NCBI GenBank assembly: GCA_003254905.1
Contig: QANU01073812.1
Span: 186,583 to 250,582 of the forward strand
Source of the DNA: Nissolia schottii
Taxonomy: Eukaryota > Streptophyta > Magnoliopsida > Fabales > Fabaceae
Direction of reading: 5' to 3'
Length of the DNA stretch: 64,000 nt
Shown: positions 37,301 through 46,396 of the stretch, in pieces
How positions within the stretch are numbered: the first letter of the stretch is position 1
How the letters are laid out: each line of letters begins with the position of its first letter
Notes under the pieces: model-generated
The model's input: the letters and a program-made list of their open reading frames with translations, nothing else
What the model was told of the DNA's origin: nothing
Database searches by the model: none
Translations under genes and position numbers: made by a program

Positions 37301-38561
37301 GGCTGCATTGGGGAAACAATGTGCAGCATCTAGGAAAAGATAGCCGCCCCAATGGATATTGACAATATTAGTTACAGTTCCAATGCATTCACTACAAGCT
37401 CAATTCTATCTTGATAAAGAATAAAGGAACAAAGAAGTTTCTTACAGTTTTTGAAATGTCTAATGTCCTTTTGCAGTATAACACCGGGGCAGCAGCAACC
37501 ACATTTGTTGTAAATGACCCTGAAAGAAATTCAACCTCATAAAGTGCATGACAAACACAAAGTTGACCTCCGTCAAAATCCACAAGGCAAAAGCCAACCT
37601 GCCGCTATGGCATCAACATCACACATGACAAGTGCAAGATCAGGCTTTTCTCCTTGGGCACGCAACCCCCCATACATTCCTGCAGCTTTGAATCCCTCGG
37701 CAGCAGTAACTCCTCCTGGAATCTGAAAGCTCAAAATCATATATTCAGAGAATAATAAACAAAGTTGCATATTTTCCACTCCAAGTAACAAGTTGAATAG
37801 AAAGATATCAGTGATATCACAAAAAATCCTATTTTAAGAATTGATGGCATATATTAATTCCGATCTATACAAAGAAACTAATAGCAATAAGCTAGAATGA
37901 GGCATTCCATGCATAACCAAATAAAAAAGGGAAAAGACTAAGAACACCGTCCACATTCAACTGAGCAAGAAGAGAAAATTTTCTCATCAACAGTCAGCGG
38001 TGGTTTCATCATCAGAAATTGGTTTTTACCTAACAAACTGCCTGAAATAACAGGCCAGTCAAATGAACAGAGCAAAAAGGAGCAGACAAATGGTTAATCT
38101 AATTAATCTGACTGAGTTTACAGAATATACATACATGGAGCTAGGCAGTAACTGAGCAAATCTGGCTATACTTGTAGAGTATCAAAACTACGAGTTAGTT
38201 ACAACAGAAAACCTTCCTAATTTAACTGACTAACTAACTAGAGCCGCTTAGAATCTGTTTCTGCAGTCCATGAGAACCTTCACTTATTAGCCGGCTCAGA
38301 CAAAATATAAACCATGAACGAGAGAGAAAATTTTCCAAATGAAATTTACGTAAGGAAATGATAATAAGAGAAACTGACCTGGTTCCAAGGTCCTTCAGGG
38401 AGAAAAATTGGAGCAGCCGGTATGTAACTAGAAGCGTGATTCATGGATAAAGCACGGATCCTCAAATTCCGTAGAGAAGAACAGCGCGACGTAAACGCCT
38501 GCGGATGAGAATGACCTAAGATATGCACTTTACCAGAGATTCTCCGCAACCAAACACGCAT
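25382..38561 (-). CDS. argJ: Arginine biosynthesis bifunctional protein ArgJ (glutamate N-acetyltransferase), plastid
   Basis: Exons, 5' to 3' on the minus strand: 38561-38379, 37722-37599, 37519-37446, 37104-37060, 36877-36827, 36724-36656, 36482-36424, 36195-36126, 35500-35420, 35344-35258, 34968-34846, 27952-27890, 27047-26970, 26891-26746, 26079-26009, 25464-25382. All join in phase, giving 468 aa, the usual plant length. ArgJ transfers the acetyl group from N-acetylornithine to glutamate (and can use acetyl-CoA), recycling acetyl in arginine synthesis. The precursor cuts itself before the nucleophile Thr, here T249 in MATMLG. The [14 protein letters not shown] block and the C-terminal [11 protein letters not shown] end are intact. 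The basic, Ser/Arg-rich first 40 residues suit a chloroplast transit peptide. Intron 11 (27953-34845) is swollen by nested mobile elements. Intron 13 uses a GC donor. An earlier start is discussed under findings. Confidence 0.95.
27163..27300 (+). repeat. Short tandem repeat of about 48 bp in ArgJ intron 12
   Basis: Two full and one partial unit with shared CTTCATTCCC, TGTGCCTA and TTTCCGATGGTT blocks. It makes long but meaningless plus-strand frames. Confidence 0.6.
27415..27650 (+). mobile_element. Copia-like LTR remnant in ArgJ intron 12
   Basis: Starts TGTTAAGAATAA right after a purine-rich GCTTGAGAGTG, like a copia polypurine tract. It contains CTATAAATAAG as a TATA-like signal and ends CTCAACA. 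About 236 bp. No partner LTR or target duplication was found, so it is truncated or old. Confidence 0.5.
28083..28380 (+). other. Coding-like fragment of unknown origin in ArgJ intron 11
   Basis: An unusually GC-richer stretch for an intron. One frame runs about 48 codons, rich in Ser, Lys and Asp, to a TAA at 28221; another continues to a possible splice donor near 28380. No domain recognised. It may be a captured gene piece or chance. Confidence 0.25.
28589..28596. repeat. 8-bp target site duplication GTTAGGAG, left copy
   Basis: Flanks the hAT-like MITE. Its partner is at 34616-34623, beyond the nested retrotransposon. Confidence 0.8.
28597..29182. mobile_element. hAT-like MITE (586 bp) in ArgJ intron 11
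   Basis: Left end CATGGTTATTAAACTC and right end GAGTTTGACAACCTTG are imperfect inverted repeats. The 8-bp duplication GTTAGGAG flanks it, as expected for the hAT superfamily. Both ends are crowded with ACGAGTTTAC-type subterminal repeats and the middle is AT-rich, with no coding. A Ty3/gypsy element has landed at its right edge, duplicating its last 5 bp. Confidence 0.75.
29183..29590 (+). repeat. 5' LTR of the chromovirus
   Basis: 408 bp, starts TGTTACA and ends TGTTACA. Differs from the 3' LTR at 29190-29191 (AA against CC). Confidence 0.97.
29593..29604 (+). other. Primer-binding site
   Basis: TGGTATCAGAGC, two bases after the 5' LTR, matches the usual initiator methionine tRNA 3'-end complement of plant LTR elements. 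Confidence 0.85.
29680..34302 (+). CDS. gag-pol polyprotein of the Ty3/gypsy chromovirus
   Basis: 1540 aa in one open frame. In order: a coiled-coil-like start; a retrotransposon gag domain (about 90-190); a zinc knuckle C342-C345...H353-C355; a protease with D425-P-G in place of the usual D-S/T-G; reverse transcriptase with FDD at 758-760; RNase H with D905; integrase with an H-H-C-C finger (about 1088-1130) and catalytic D1159, D1219 and E1255 (D-D-35-E spacing); and a chromodomain near 1447-1505. The order RT-RNaseH-IN marks Ty3/gypsy. Eleven codons before the ATG, an in-frame TAG at 29677 separates it from an upstream stretch that starts at ATG 29626, so the native gag may have begun earlier. 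The frame runs into the 3' LTR. Confidence 0.95.
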   Translation: MAEMRANLEAVRENQEEMRESHAEVKETQTNTMALLQQIMDRLPPRPSEGNQEEEGRGSRGQGDGERNDRDEPEPRRFESNRKLDVPIFFGEGASEWIVKMERYFKVTQTALQDKLDIVTLALEGEALTWMEWWEEHTPFLHWDRFSEDLLKRFQPGAALNPLAPLLEVKQVEDVARYRREFEAAARSHKSLGSEALMCIFANGLRKEIQAELEVARFTNLPALMDRAMAIEWRNQAWKESGINPGVRRGETSFRYGSSGGGPSTGSIYSKQAGATRPPDHRTGARTDPGHPTSQKTTESSVGNRPVASGGGSSNPGPNPKPSNTRRLSNEEWAERQRKGLCFRCGEKWGLDHKCTMKHFQILLLEAEEEGEPEIEGLIHGEEQNPAAEGPELQLSSYSYWGLTSHNTFKVIGEIHGQEVVVLIDPGASANFLATEVVKRLALPVKRVREFQVEVGNGAKEWGNEGCESVPLTVQGVKIIQDFYIMNLGCSEVVLGAGWLASLGEFVGNYKKLTLCWEHEGERKFLQGDPSLSRSKATWKNTLHAIRHQGEGYVITSLSMATEETETEETEHFLQEFQDLFQLPEGLPPQRPNDHAILLKEGSSIPRIRPYRYPHYQKTEIEKIVGEMLQSGIIRPSTSPFASPVILVKKKDGGWRFCVDYRALNRETIADKFPIPVIDELLDEIGGATVFSKLDLKSGYHQIRMRKEDVHKTAFRTHEGHYEFLVMPFGLTNAPSTFQALMNQLLRPFLRKFVLVFFDDILIYSHHLPQHWEHLRQVFAVLRQHHLFLNKKKCRFARPQIEYLGHLISKEGVAADPMKIQDMLDWPTPKDLKALRGFLGLTGYYRRFVKNYGRIAWPLTQLLKKDQFRWSDEAQAAFETLKTAMTTVPVLAIPSFSKPFAVETDASGKGIGAVLMQEGRPVAYMSQKISDRAQAKSVYERELMAMVLAIQKWRHYLLGNHFTVYTDQKSLKFLLDQRIGGEEQQKWMTKLLGFDFEIRYKTGRDNRVADALSRKFQLATVSIVTAEEWEGLSEEVQADPRLKNIIQDIIAGKEAPAGYTLREGKLLHQGRLVIPKQSKLIPKILKEFHDTKMGGHSGFFRTYKRIAGFLHWDGMKKAIMSYVQQCATCQAHKHSTLSPAGLLQPLPIPANVWSDIAMDFIGGLPKAHGKDTIFVVVDRMTKYAHFFSLSHPYSAKEVAELFIREVVKLHGFPSSIVSDRDRVFMSAFWSEIFREAGTTLKMSSAYHPQTDGQSEAVNKCVETYLRCFTSSKPKQWPSWLNWAEYWYNTNYHGSIKMTPFRALYGREPPTLWRGGGEVAVEEVRRLMEERNQMIEELRFHLERAQNRMKTYADKKRREVTFEVGDQVYLRLQPYRMKTLAKRINQKLSARFYGPFEVLERIGQVAYKLKLPEGSQVHPVFHVSLLKKCISPSGQVQPLPKALTQDLELQVEPQQVVATRTNAAGQEEVLLQWKNLPHFENSWELKDDIRTAFPSFHLEDKVILQGEGIVTPLNADHDKSGKEILPFPLVYSRKFSRIRKE
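34189..34202 (+). other. Polypurine tract
   Basis: Purine-rich AAGGGGAGGGTAT directly before the 3' LTR; primes plus-strand synthesis in LTR elements. Confidence 0.8.
34203..34610 (+). repeat. 3' LTR of the chromovirus
   Basis: 408 bp. The last 100 bases of the gag-pol frame lie inside it. Confidence 0.97.
34611..34623. repeat. Two stacked target duplications, CCTTG then GTTAGGAG
   Basis: 34611-34615 is the chromovirus duplication and also repeats the MITE's last 5 bp. 34616-34623 is the MITE's own 8-bp duplication. Confidence 0.85.
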
Positions 38562-38665
38562 TGATCCGAATAAAGGGAGGGAGAGATTTCGAAACTTGCC
38601 TTTGGGTTTCGGGAACACGGAGAGTGAAACTGAAGAAAAATGTGCTGAGGAACGCAGGAATACAT
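38516..38665 (-). other. Upstream ORF overlapping the ArgJ start in another frame
   Basis: An ATG at 38665 opens a 49-codon frame ending with TAG at 38516, inside ArgJ exon 1 but in a different phase. It is Ser/Pro/Cys-rich and could itself look like a transit peptide. Either it is a regulatory upstream ORF or the gene's original N-terminus displaced by a one-base shift. Confidence 0.5.
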
Positions 38666-39140
38666 CTCTCTCTCTCTCAAAATGTGATGCAATGTTAATG
38701 CGTAGAGTTTTAGGGTTTTCGTGGGGTTTAGATATTCTATTATATGCGTAAAGTGATGACAGTGAGAGTTGGAAGACCAGGGTAAAAGCTGAGATCCACT
38801 CTTCTCCCTTTCAAGTTGAAACTTTGAAACAACTCTCACTTCCGCCCGTTTCAGATTTAGCGATTTCCTCGACCAACAGGGACAGCGACAACGATTATAT
38901 TTATTTATATTATATAGCTTTGCCAAGCTTTTGAGCACGTGGGGTGATTTTATAGAGTTGTGTTACACGGGGGACTAATTTAGTACTATGTTTTGGACCA
39001 TCATTAGTCTTTAATTTTTAATTTTAAAATGATTCTATATTAATTTTTAAATAAGTATAATTACAGTTATTTTTTATTTTATAACGAGAGTCACTTGTTA
39101 AAATATTATCTATTCATATTATAAAGATAGGTAGTCAATC
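38666..39140. promoter_or_regulatory. ArgJ upstream region and 5' UTR
   Basis: Contains a short GA/CT tract near 38667-38680 on the minus-strand leader side and an AT-rich block with TATATTATATAG near 38905-38918 that could serve as TATA signal. Assignment is inferred from position only. Confidence 0.35.
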
Positions 39141-39309
39141 ACAAAACGACCCTGCACAATAATGTTATGTTCACACACAATAGGAAAGTTTCTAGGATTT
39201 GAGCACTGGATAGGTGTTGCATAAACAATGCCCCAACCAATTTGTGTTTACACTATACACTTTGAGTTTCTACGCGTACACTAAAAATCACACACTATAC
39301 ATACACCTC

Positions 39310-39490
39310 GTAATTATATATATAAAGTTTGTGTTTTAACTTATGTAATGTTTGTACACTTAATTAAGTATAGTTAAAAGTATCATTTACGAGTTTGTAA
39401 TGTTTGTGCACTCGTGAGAATAAAGTTTGTGCATTATTAATGATGTATGTATGAGTGTATGAAATTGGGTGTACATGTAACATTTTTTAT
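39310..39490 (+). repeat. Second copy of the TAATGTTTGTGCA repeat
   Basis: 39340-39445 aligns with 21670-21770, and 39438-39490 with 22080-22135. The intervening 300 bases of the 22-kb copy are missing here. Confidence 0.6.
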
Positions 39491-39859
39491 TTGTTTTTGC
39501 ACACTACACCACAGAAGGATACAATTAAATATAAAATAGATGAAATACAACATAGGCCATTAGACCACTGTTTACAATCCATAAGTTCAGAAAATCTTTT
39601 ATTGACTTTACCACCATTTTTCAGAAACTTTGAATTGCACGGCTTGACAACTACACCATACCACAATAGTTTCGTTTGCATTAATTACCCAGCCCTTTAC
39701 TATCTACTATAAGCATTCACTTCAAAAGCAACACACTTCCTCTTTGGCCTTCTCTTACTATGTCTTCTCATTTGAGACCAATCTTTGCTCTTCAACAATT
39801 AATCTGTGGACGGTAAACACATAATATAGTAAAGGAAAGCACCATTATTGTTGAGGAAA

Positions 39860-40620
39860 ATGGCACCAACTGTGGACAAGATTGTTACGATCACCCCTAC
39901 AAAGCTTGATTGGTGTTTTCAAGTCACCATTGTTCGCCTCTGAAAAACTCCCAACAAGGGCAACAAATCTGATGTTTATAGCATGGAGATGGTCATTCAA
40001 GATAACGAGGTATGATTTCACTGAAGTTTATACTAAACTATTTCTCAAGCTCTTAGTCTTGCCATTACAATTTAGTATCCTACCCATTTCTGTGCTTTAA
40101 AGAAAACCAATTCAGTACATACCTGTTAGCTATAAAGAACTTATAAAAGATAGTGTGAACATCCACATGATTGTTCAAAATGTCATCTCATCCTACAACA
40201 AACACAATTATATAACTGTTAGTGCATCTCAAGCTCCTCATCTTGAATAGAACTCGTGTGCATTATAATTTTTAGCTTTAAGAGTCGTACATCATAAAGT
40301 GAAAGTGGTAGGATATATGTGTCCAAGTCGTTAAACTACTATTTCCAGTGACCATCACTAAATCTTTAAACCAATACTCTAAATGCACTGTATAAATGGT
40401 TTCATTGCTTTAACCATCCTCATTAATGGAGTATTTTAACTTGATGTAAAAGGAGTGTTTTCTTAAACCTCTATTTAATGACACATATTTCCTACTCCAG
40501 TACTTCTCTCAAAATTGTTTCATTGCTTTAACCATCCTCAATAATATTACCTCATTTTCACAATATCCATTTATGTAGGGTAATAGAATTCATGCAACTA
40601 TTCCCCGCCAATTGGTGAAA
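39860..40620 (+). pseudogene. RPA70-like OB-fold (DUF223-type) gene fragment, broken
   Basis: Exon-like blocks 39860-40009 and 40579-40620 join in phase at a GT...AG intron. They read as the start of a plant replication protein A 70-kDa subunit-like protein (MAPTVDKI, then TPNKGNKSDVYSMEMVIQD, then GNRIHATIPRQLV). An in-frame TGA at 39941-39943 stands where the family has Trp before the KTPN segment. No further domain follows. RPA large subunits bind single-stranded DNA; this copy cannot make a full protein. Confidence 0.65.
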
Positions 40621-41420
40621 TTTTATTTTTTGCATGTAAAGTTCATCCTTTTAACATCGATTAACAAGTTTGACCCTCCGACCCTAAATAAAAGGGATAC
40701 AAAAAGGAAAAAAATGTTTTTTGGCATTTAATCCTTTTTTTCACTTTTACCCTTACAAATGTTATGATACTACTAATAACCAAGACATGAGATTCAATTT
40801 TTATTTCTTTCATTTTAAATGGTAACCAACCAATTGACAACCAACACAAGAACTTTTTTTGTTATATTTTGTATTTGCTTGGCAGGCAGGTACCAGTGTC
40901 TATCATGCCCCCTTAGTATTTATAAAAAAAAAAATTATACATATTTACGTAGACCAAATATTTGGATTGACAGAATGAGTGGTTGTGGGTAGGGCAAAGT
41001 GAAATGTAAAGAAAGTGGGAGAATGAAAAAGAAGTGGGAATGGTATAGGTAGAAAGTGGAAGAAGGCGAGGGAGGAATATGTGGTGGAGTAAACTTGAGA
41101 TGCAATCAGACACATTTTTAAAATATGCATTTAGCCACATTTTTAAAGTGCAATTAAATGCATGTGTTCCACTGTGAGCGTATGATTTTCTTGAATTAAC
41201 AGGGTGTGTCTTAGAAATTGTCTTCAATATATATTTTTACATTTTATTTATGAAACTCTTATTTTGTAAACTTTCATATAGTGTTTGGAGTGGAGAAAAT
41301 TAAGAATTAATTTAGTTAGTAAATAAAATATTGTTTTACTATATCAGTAGACACATAAATTATTACAATTTATACAAACTAAATTATATTACCCGCACAA
41401 CGGGGGTACATCTCCTGAAA

Positions 41421-43070
41421 TGGCCAAATACCAAAAGCCCCAAATTGGCATTCATTTCCATAGCCTAAAATCACACCCAAAAAACCATAGTAATCCATGG
41501 TCAAAATCAGGATCCCTTCACATTACTCACAAGAAAATCTCATATTATGAATAATACAATTTTTGTTATAATTAAACTCACGGTTGCTTACATTGATGAA
41601 CCAATTTTACTTTTATGCCTCATATTTACTTGCTCGTGCCCGAAAAGCAGATAATATCCAGACAAGACTAACGGCATTTACTGGTCGAATCAGCTCAGCA
41701 GGTGAATCAGTTAAACGAGTAAATGCTTGAAAAGAGAACCATATCAATGCATTACTTCAACTCTGCCGAAACCTCATCACTTCCAACATAGTTCAACACT
41801 TCAACTCTTTACCAAAAATTTAAAACATGTGGCTTACTATTATCACTGGAGTTCACATACATTACCTGCCATGTTGCCTACTTTATTTAATAGGAACTAA
41901 AGACTATACCCTATGAAATTAAATAAAAGAAGAAAGATCAAATCAGGACAGAAGTATACTTCAAGCGACGCTAATGCAATTTTATGGAAACAGATAGAAA
42001 GATCAAAAGGAAACTTTTAGTATGATCCTGTTGATATAAGATGAGCATATCTGTCAGGAGGGTCAAGAATATATAGGTGCACATGCATCATTCAGAGTTG
42101 TGCGAGTATAACCATCATCAAGTACCATACTAGAACGAGCATAGTTAGATACAACCATATTTTAGTCACATAGTAAATGGAACCAAATAAAATTTCTCCA
42201 TCGTCACCAAAGATGTCATTGCATAACCAATTTAATTTTCAATGCTAACCCCACTAATTCTCAAGGGGATTTCTTTTTTCTGTATGTTACTTATTTCCCA
42301 ACAAGACCACCCATAGTATCCAAAAGATATATAGGTTAACAATAACATGATTTTCAATGGAATTATTACTACCATTTCTAAAATCAACACTTTTGCTCGG
42401 GCAAAGTTTTTCAAATTTAAATACAGACTATATGGTTTATCCTATATCACTGATTCAATGGTACAGACATAATGTATTCAGGTTCTTCTAACCCAATGAC
42501 AAGAGGACACATGCACTAATGCACAAGTTTATTTCTGAGCATTAAAATAGCCCTACTCATATATCTCACAGTCCATCAGCAACAACAGCAATAACAACAA
42601 AGCTTTTTCCCACTAGTTGGGGACGATTATATGGACCAAACAATGATATTATTGTTTTATCATAAAACACGACTATAGACAAGCCATTTATATCTCACTA
42701 TCCACATATCCCAAGAAATCCTACCCGTGAAATTATGGTAATTTCCAATCAGCATCAGAAGCAAAACTTTCACCTAGAAGGCTACAACATTACCATTCAC
42801 CTAAATTACTATCCAATTCCAAACCATTCAGCAGAGCTAAATCAGTGATCATCGTTCTCTAGAGACTGCGGTTTTAACTCACTGTTTTTCAATAAGTATG
42901 GTTTTAAATCACTATATGCAGCTGCATCAAGACATCAACTGCAGCCGCCTTAGTCGTAATTTTTCTGCATTTCTCTGCTTTTATTCAGCAATTGCAATGC
43001 AACCGCAGCTGAATTTAAAACCATGCTGGAAGCCATAAACAATTCTCACCCGGTTAAGAAATTAGACAAG
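41421..43070. other. Intergenic / 3' flank of SG1
   Basis: No coding frame of interest. The part nearest 43070 probably contains the SG1 3' UTR (minus strand). Confidence 0.4.
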
Positions 43071-44411
43071 TCATGCAGTCTTCACCTCTTCCGCAGCCGT
43101 TTCTTCCGTTTCCAACTTCTGCAAGAAAATGTTAGCATTGTATTCAAAATACTCTTTATAAGGATGGTCCTCCGGAACAAGTCCCCTAAACTTCTCAAAC
43201 TGTCTTTCGGCGTCATCATTCTTCCTCATCATAGTATACACCACGCCGTGACACAGGTAAGGCCTAAAATTCAGCGCACCGGATAATTCCCCTTTCAAAA
43301 TCTTAACCTGCATTAGCAAGTTAGTCAGTTGATTAGTTATCCTCTTTTTTTACAGGTAGTTATTTTCTGTTAAGGAAAGAGTCAATGATCCTCTTGTTAT
43401 AGTAAGCAAATTATTTATCTTCATTCAATGTATTCCCTCATTCATAATAAGGGTTGTTTTGACATTTTTGATACATTCTTAAATCAATATATTGGACCAT
43501 GAAGAATTCAAAGCGACAATTATTATGAAAGAGATGAAGTAGTTTCCACTCATTAAGAAATATAAACTTCAATGATTAACCTGCGCAATCAGAAGCTTCA
43601 AGTCCCTCTTCTCCGAATCCCTCTTCTCGCTCTCGCAAAACCTAACGGCTTCTTCAAGCCTCGGCAACAAACCCTTCGTTGGTTCCTTCAACTCTGCATT
43701 CGCCATCAGAAGCCCGTGGAGTGCTTGCACGCAATACGGGTCTCTCTTCAGCACTTCCTCGAACATGTCCCTGGCCGATGCGTGTTCTCCGCTGCGGGCA
43801 CACACGTGTGCCTTCAGGAGCTGCCAATCCGATTCCTCGGGTTCGAGATCGATTAACCGGTCGATGACCCCAAGCGCCTCGTCGATTTTGCGTTCTCGGA
43901 GCTTGGACTCCACGAGGTACTGAAGAGCTTCGACAGAGCTTTTTCCTTCGTCGGAGGGATTTTCCGTCGTCGAATCAACCGCCAGCGGCGGCGTGGATAG
44001 CAGTGCGGCCACGGAGCCATTTCCTTCGTCGGAGGAATTTTCAGGCGGCGCCGTCGGAGGAGGCATGGAGAGCGGTGCGGCGACGGCGAGGACGGGGGGC
44101 TTGAGGTGGAGGCGCATGAAGAATATTGCAGCTGCGATGCATGTGGTTTTGAGGAGAGGCGAGAAGAGGGAATTTAGGGTTTCGAGCACGTGGTAGGTTG
44201 AAGTGTTTTGGGGTTTCAGAAAAGAGGGGTTTTTGGGTGAGTTTGAGTGTGAGGCTCTGATTGGTGATAGTCGGAAGTGGGAAAAAGAAGATGGGGGGAG
44301 TTGTGGCAAGGAGATAAAGGGGAAGGAAGAGAAAGGAGTTGAATGGCGGCGGTTGAGAGAGGGATGAAGGGATTGGTGGTGAGAGTGGCGCAGCGACGGT
44401 AGAGACTCCAT
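43071..44411 (-). CDS. SG1: SLOW GREEN 1-like plastid TPR protein
   Basis: Two exons, 44411-43581 and 43307-43071, join in phase (donor CAG|GTTAAT, acceptor TGCAG|GTT) for 355 aa. The first 60 residues are rich in Ser, Pro and His and lack acidic residues, like a chloroplast transit peptide. A hydrophobic stretch lies near 85-112. A Pro/Ser-rich linker with two similar SSDEG/PSDEG blocks follows. Residues about 160-345 hold helical TPR-like repeats (EALGVIDRLIDLEPEE, ARDMFEEVLKRDP, AERQFEKFRGLVP). The match is to Arabidopsis SG1, needed for chloroplast development and greening; its molecular partner role is inferred. It lies divergently beside the decayed element that starts about 200 bp upstream. 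Confidence 0.9.
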
Positions 44412-44644
44412 GCCTGAGGTTGAAGGAGGAGAGCTAAAACCCTGGTACGCTATCGCTGATAGGAATGGTTAAATAAGTTTTTAATTAATGTAATATTAAA
44501 AGTTTTATTTTTGGTCTTTTGAAAAAAATTTGTTTGAATTGAGTTTTTACAAAAAAAATTTGTTCGTTTTTAATTCATACTGTGAACACTTGAGCTGGAC
44601 AACTCTAGCTTAGTCGTTAACTTTGTTATAACCCAAATTTTCAA

Positions 44645-45500
44645 TTGAAACTCATAACTCACCCAGAAGAAATGACAGCAATCAATGCTCTATTGCTTTT
44701 CACCAAATGGAGCATGGACCTTCCCAAACCCTTTCCAACAATTTTCGGGAATCTAAAACACATCATTGTCACAATCAATTATTTCACAAAATGGATTGAA
44801 GTAGAAGCCTTGTCCTCTACTACAGTAACCCAAGCACGTAAGTTCGTACGGAGAAACATCATCATGATATTCGGGCCCTTGAGTCACTATTGAACAACAT
44901 AACACAGTTTGTAGACTGGAAGTTCGGAGAGCTGTTTGAAGGACTCTAGATTTGTCAACATTTTATGTTAGTAGAACACCCACAAGCTAATGGAAAAGTA
45001 GAGGCAACAAATAAAGTGCTACTTAACGGGTTAAACCGAAGGCTAGATGAAGCCAAGGGTGCATGGGCGGATCAACACCCCAAAAATCCATAACTTAGGA
45101 ATCTCCTTTCCGTCTTTGTTATGGCTCTAAAGAAATGATACTCGTTGAAATTGGCAGCCATAGTGACAGAGTGACCTATTATTCAGAAGAAGCTAACACA
45201 ACTAGGCTATAGATTGAAGTCGACTTAGCAGATGATATTCAAGAAGAAGCACATCTATGAGAGGAAGCCCTAAAATAGAAGATTGCCTAGAGATACAACC
45301 ATTGGGTAATACCAAGACAGTTCGCCATTGGGGAACTCATACTAAGAAAGGGGGACATTGGATTAACATTCCCGGGACTGGGAAAACTCCCGACAAATTG
45401 GGAAGGTCCTTACCAAGTAGCTCAAGTACTCGGAAAGGGGACATACAAGATCCAAACCATGGAAGGCGTCAATATACCTAGGACATGGCACGTAGTGAAC
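44645..45500 (+). pseudogene. Integrase fragment of a Tat-type retrotransposon
   Basis: 44645-44893 reads through the integrase core start; the catalytic Asp before YFTKW is replaced by Asn (INYFTKWIEVEAL). After a stop, another phase gives EHPQANGKVEATNK and a Leu-Asn-Arg-rich helix (44965-45075). From 45380 to 45480 comes a degraded GKGTYKIQTMEG-like C-terminal part. Several stops and shifts make it dead. Confidence 0.75.
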
Positions 45501-46396
45501 TAGTGTAAATTTTATGTGTAAAGTATATGTTAATGTAAGTTTGGAAGGGCAGGTACCCTTTTCCACCAAGTTTTTTCTTGAGGAGGATTTTTCCGAGGGT
45601 TTTTAACGAGCGTGACATTCAATGTTAGACCTTTTATCATCGGTTGAATAACAATATATATTCTTTCCCATCTTTCCCAATCCTATTTTTATGACTAAAT
45701 GTGCCAATAATAAACAAGTAATGCATAAATTAGTCGGAGCACAATCTCCCATTTAATTAAACTTCCTCATCACGAGTTCCGAAATACATGGTCCTTATTC
45801 CCACGTTGGTCCGAGTACAAGTCCTATTTAAGTTAAATCTTTTTGGAATAAGTGTCCTGTTAGTAAGAAGATGCATAGTTGGTCTGAGTTTAATCTCTCA
45901 ACTTAATTTTACTCATAGATCCCACTCCGCTCTTCAAAATCTATGGATTGGTTTGAGACTCAATCTCCTAACCTAATATAATATATGGATCTGGCTATGT
46001 TCTCCAATAAAATTAAATGATCAATTACCTTTACTTCAATACAACAAAGGCCATTACATTTGCAAACAAATACTTCTATGTTTTGGGAGTAACAGAACTA
46101 ATCTCTAAACCTTTCTTGGACGCAAGTTTAGGGACAAGTTACCTTAAGCATTCGTGCTAATATAACTAAGTGCTATTAATTGATACGCAAAAATATTGCC
46201 TAAGCTAAAATAGATAAATCGAATGACAACCAAATATCGAAACATGCATATACTTAACGATATATATATAAAGACTAGGATAGGAGAAGCCGACATCATC
46301 ACCAACAAATGTATACAAAATAACGGGAATAAAACACGACTTGTCCTTGTCCATTACAAAACAAACAAAAAGTGGGAAGGGGAGGGGGGTAGATCA

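Larger units (their letters stand above)
39141..41420 (+). mobile_element. Probable Helitron remnant carrying an RPA-like fragment
   Basis: Contains the OB-fold gene piece at 39860-40620, and a right end at 41388-41400 with a small hairpin (CCCG-CACAA-CGGG) followed by GGTACATCT, like plant Helitron 3' ends. The left end was not located; repeats at 39310-39490 are shared with 21.7-22.1 kb. Helitrons often carry RPA-like genes, which supports the reading. Confidence 0.35.

Noticed and set aside
43572..44196. Plus-strand frames of 60-94 codons opposite SG1
   Set aside because: Shadows of the GC-rich SG1 first exon.
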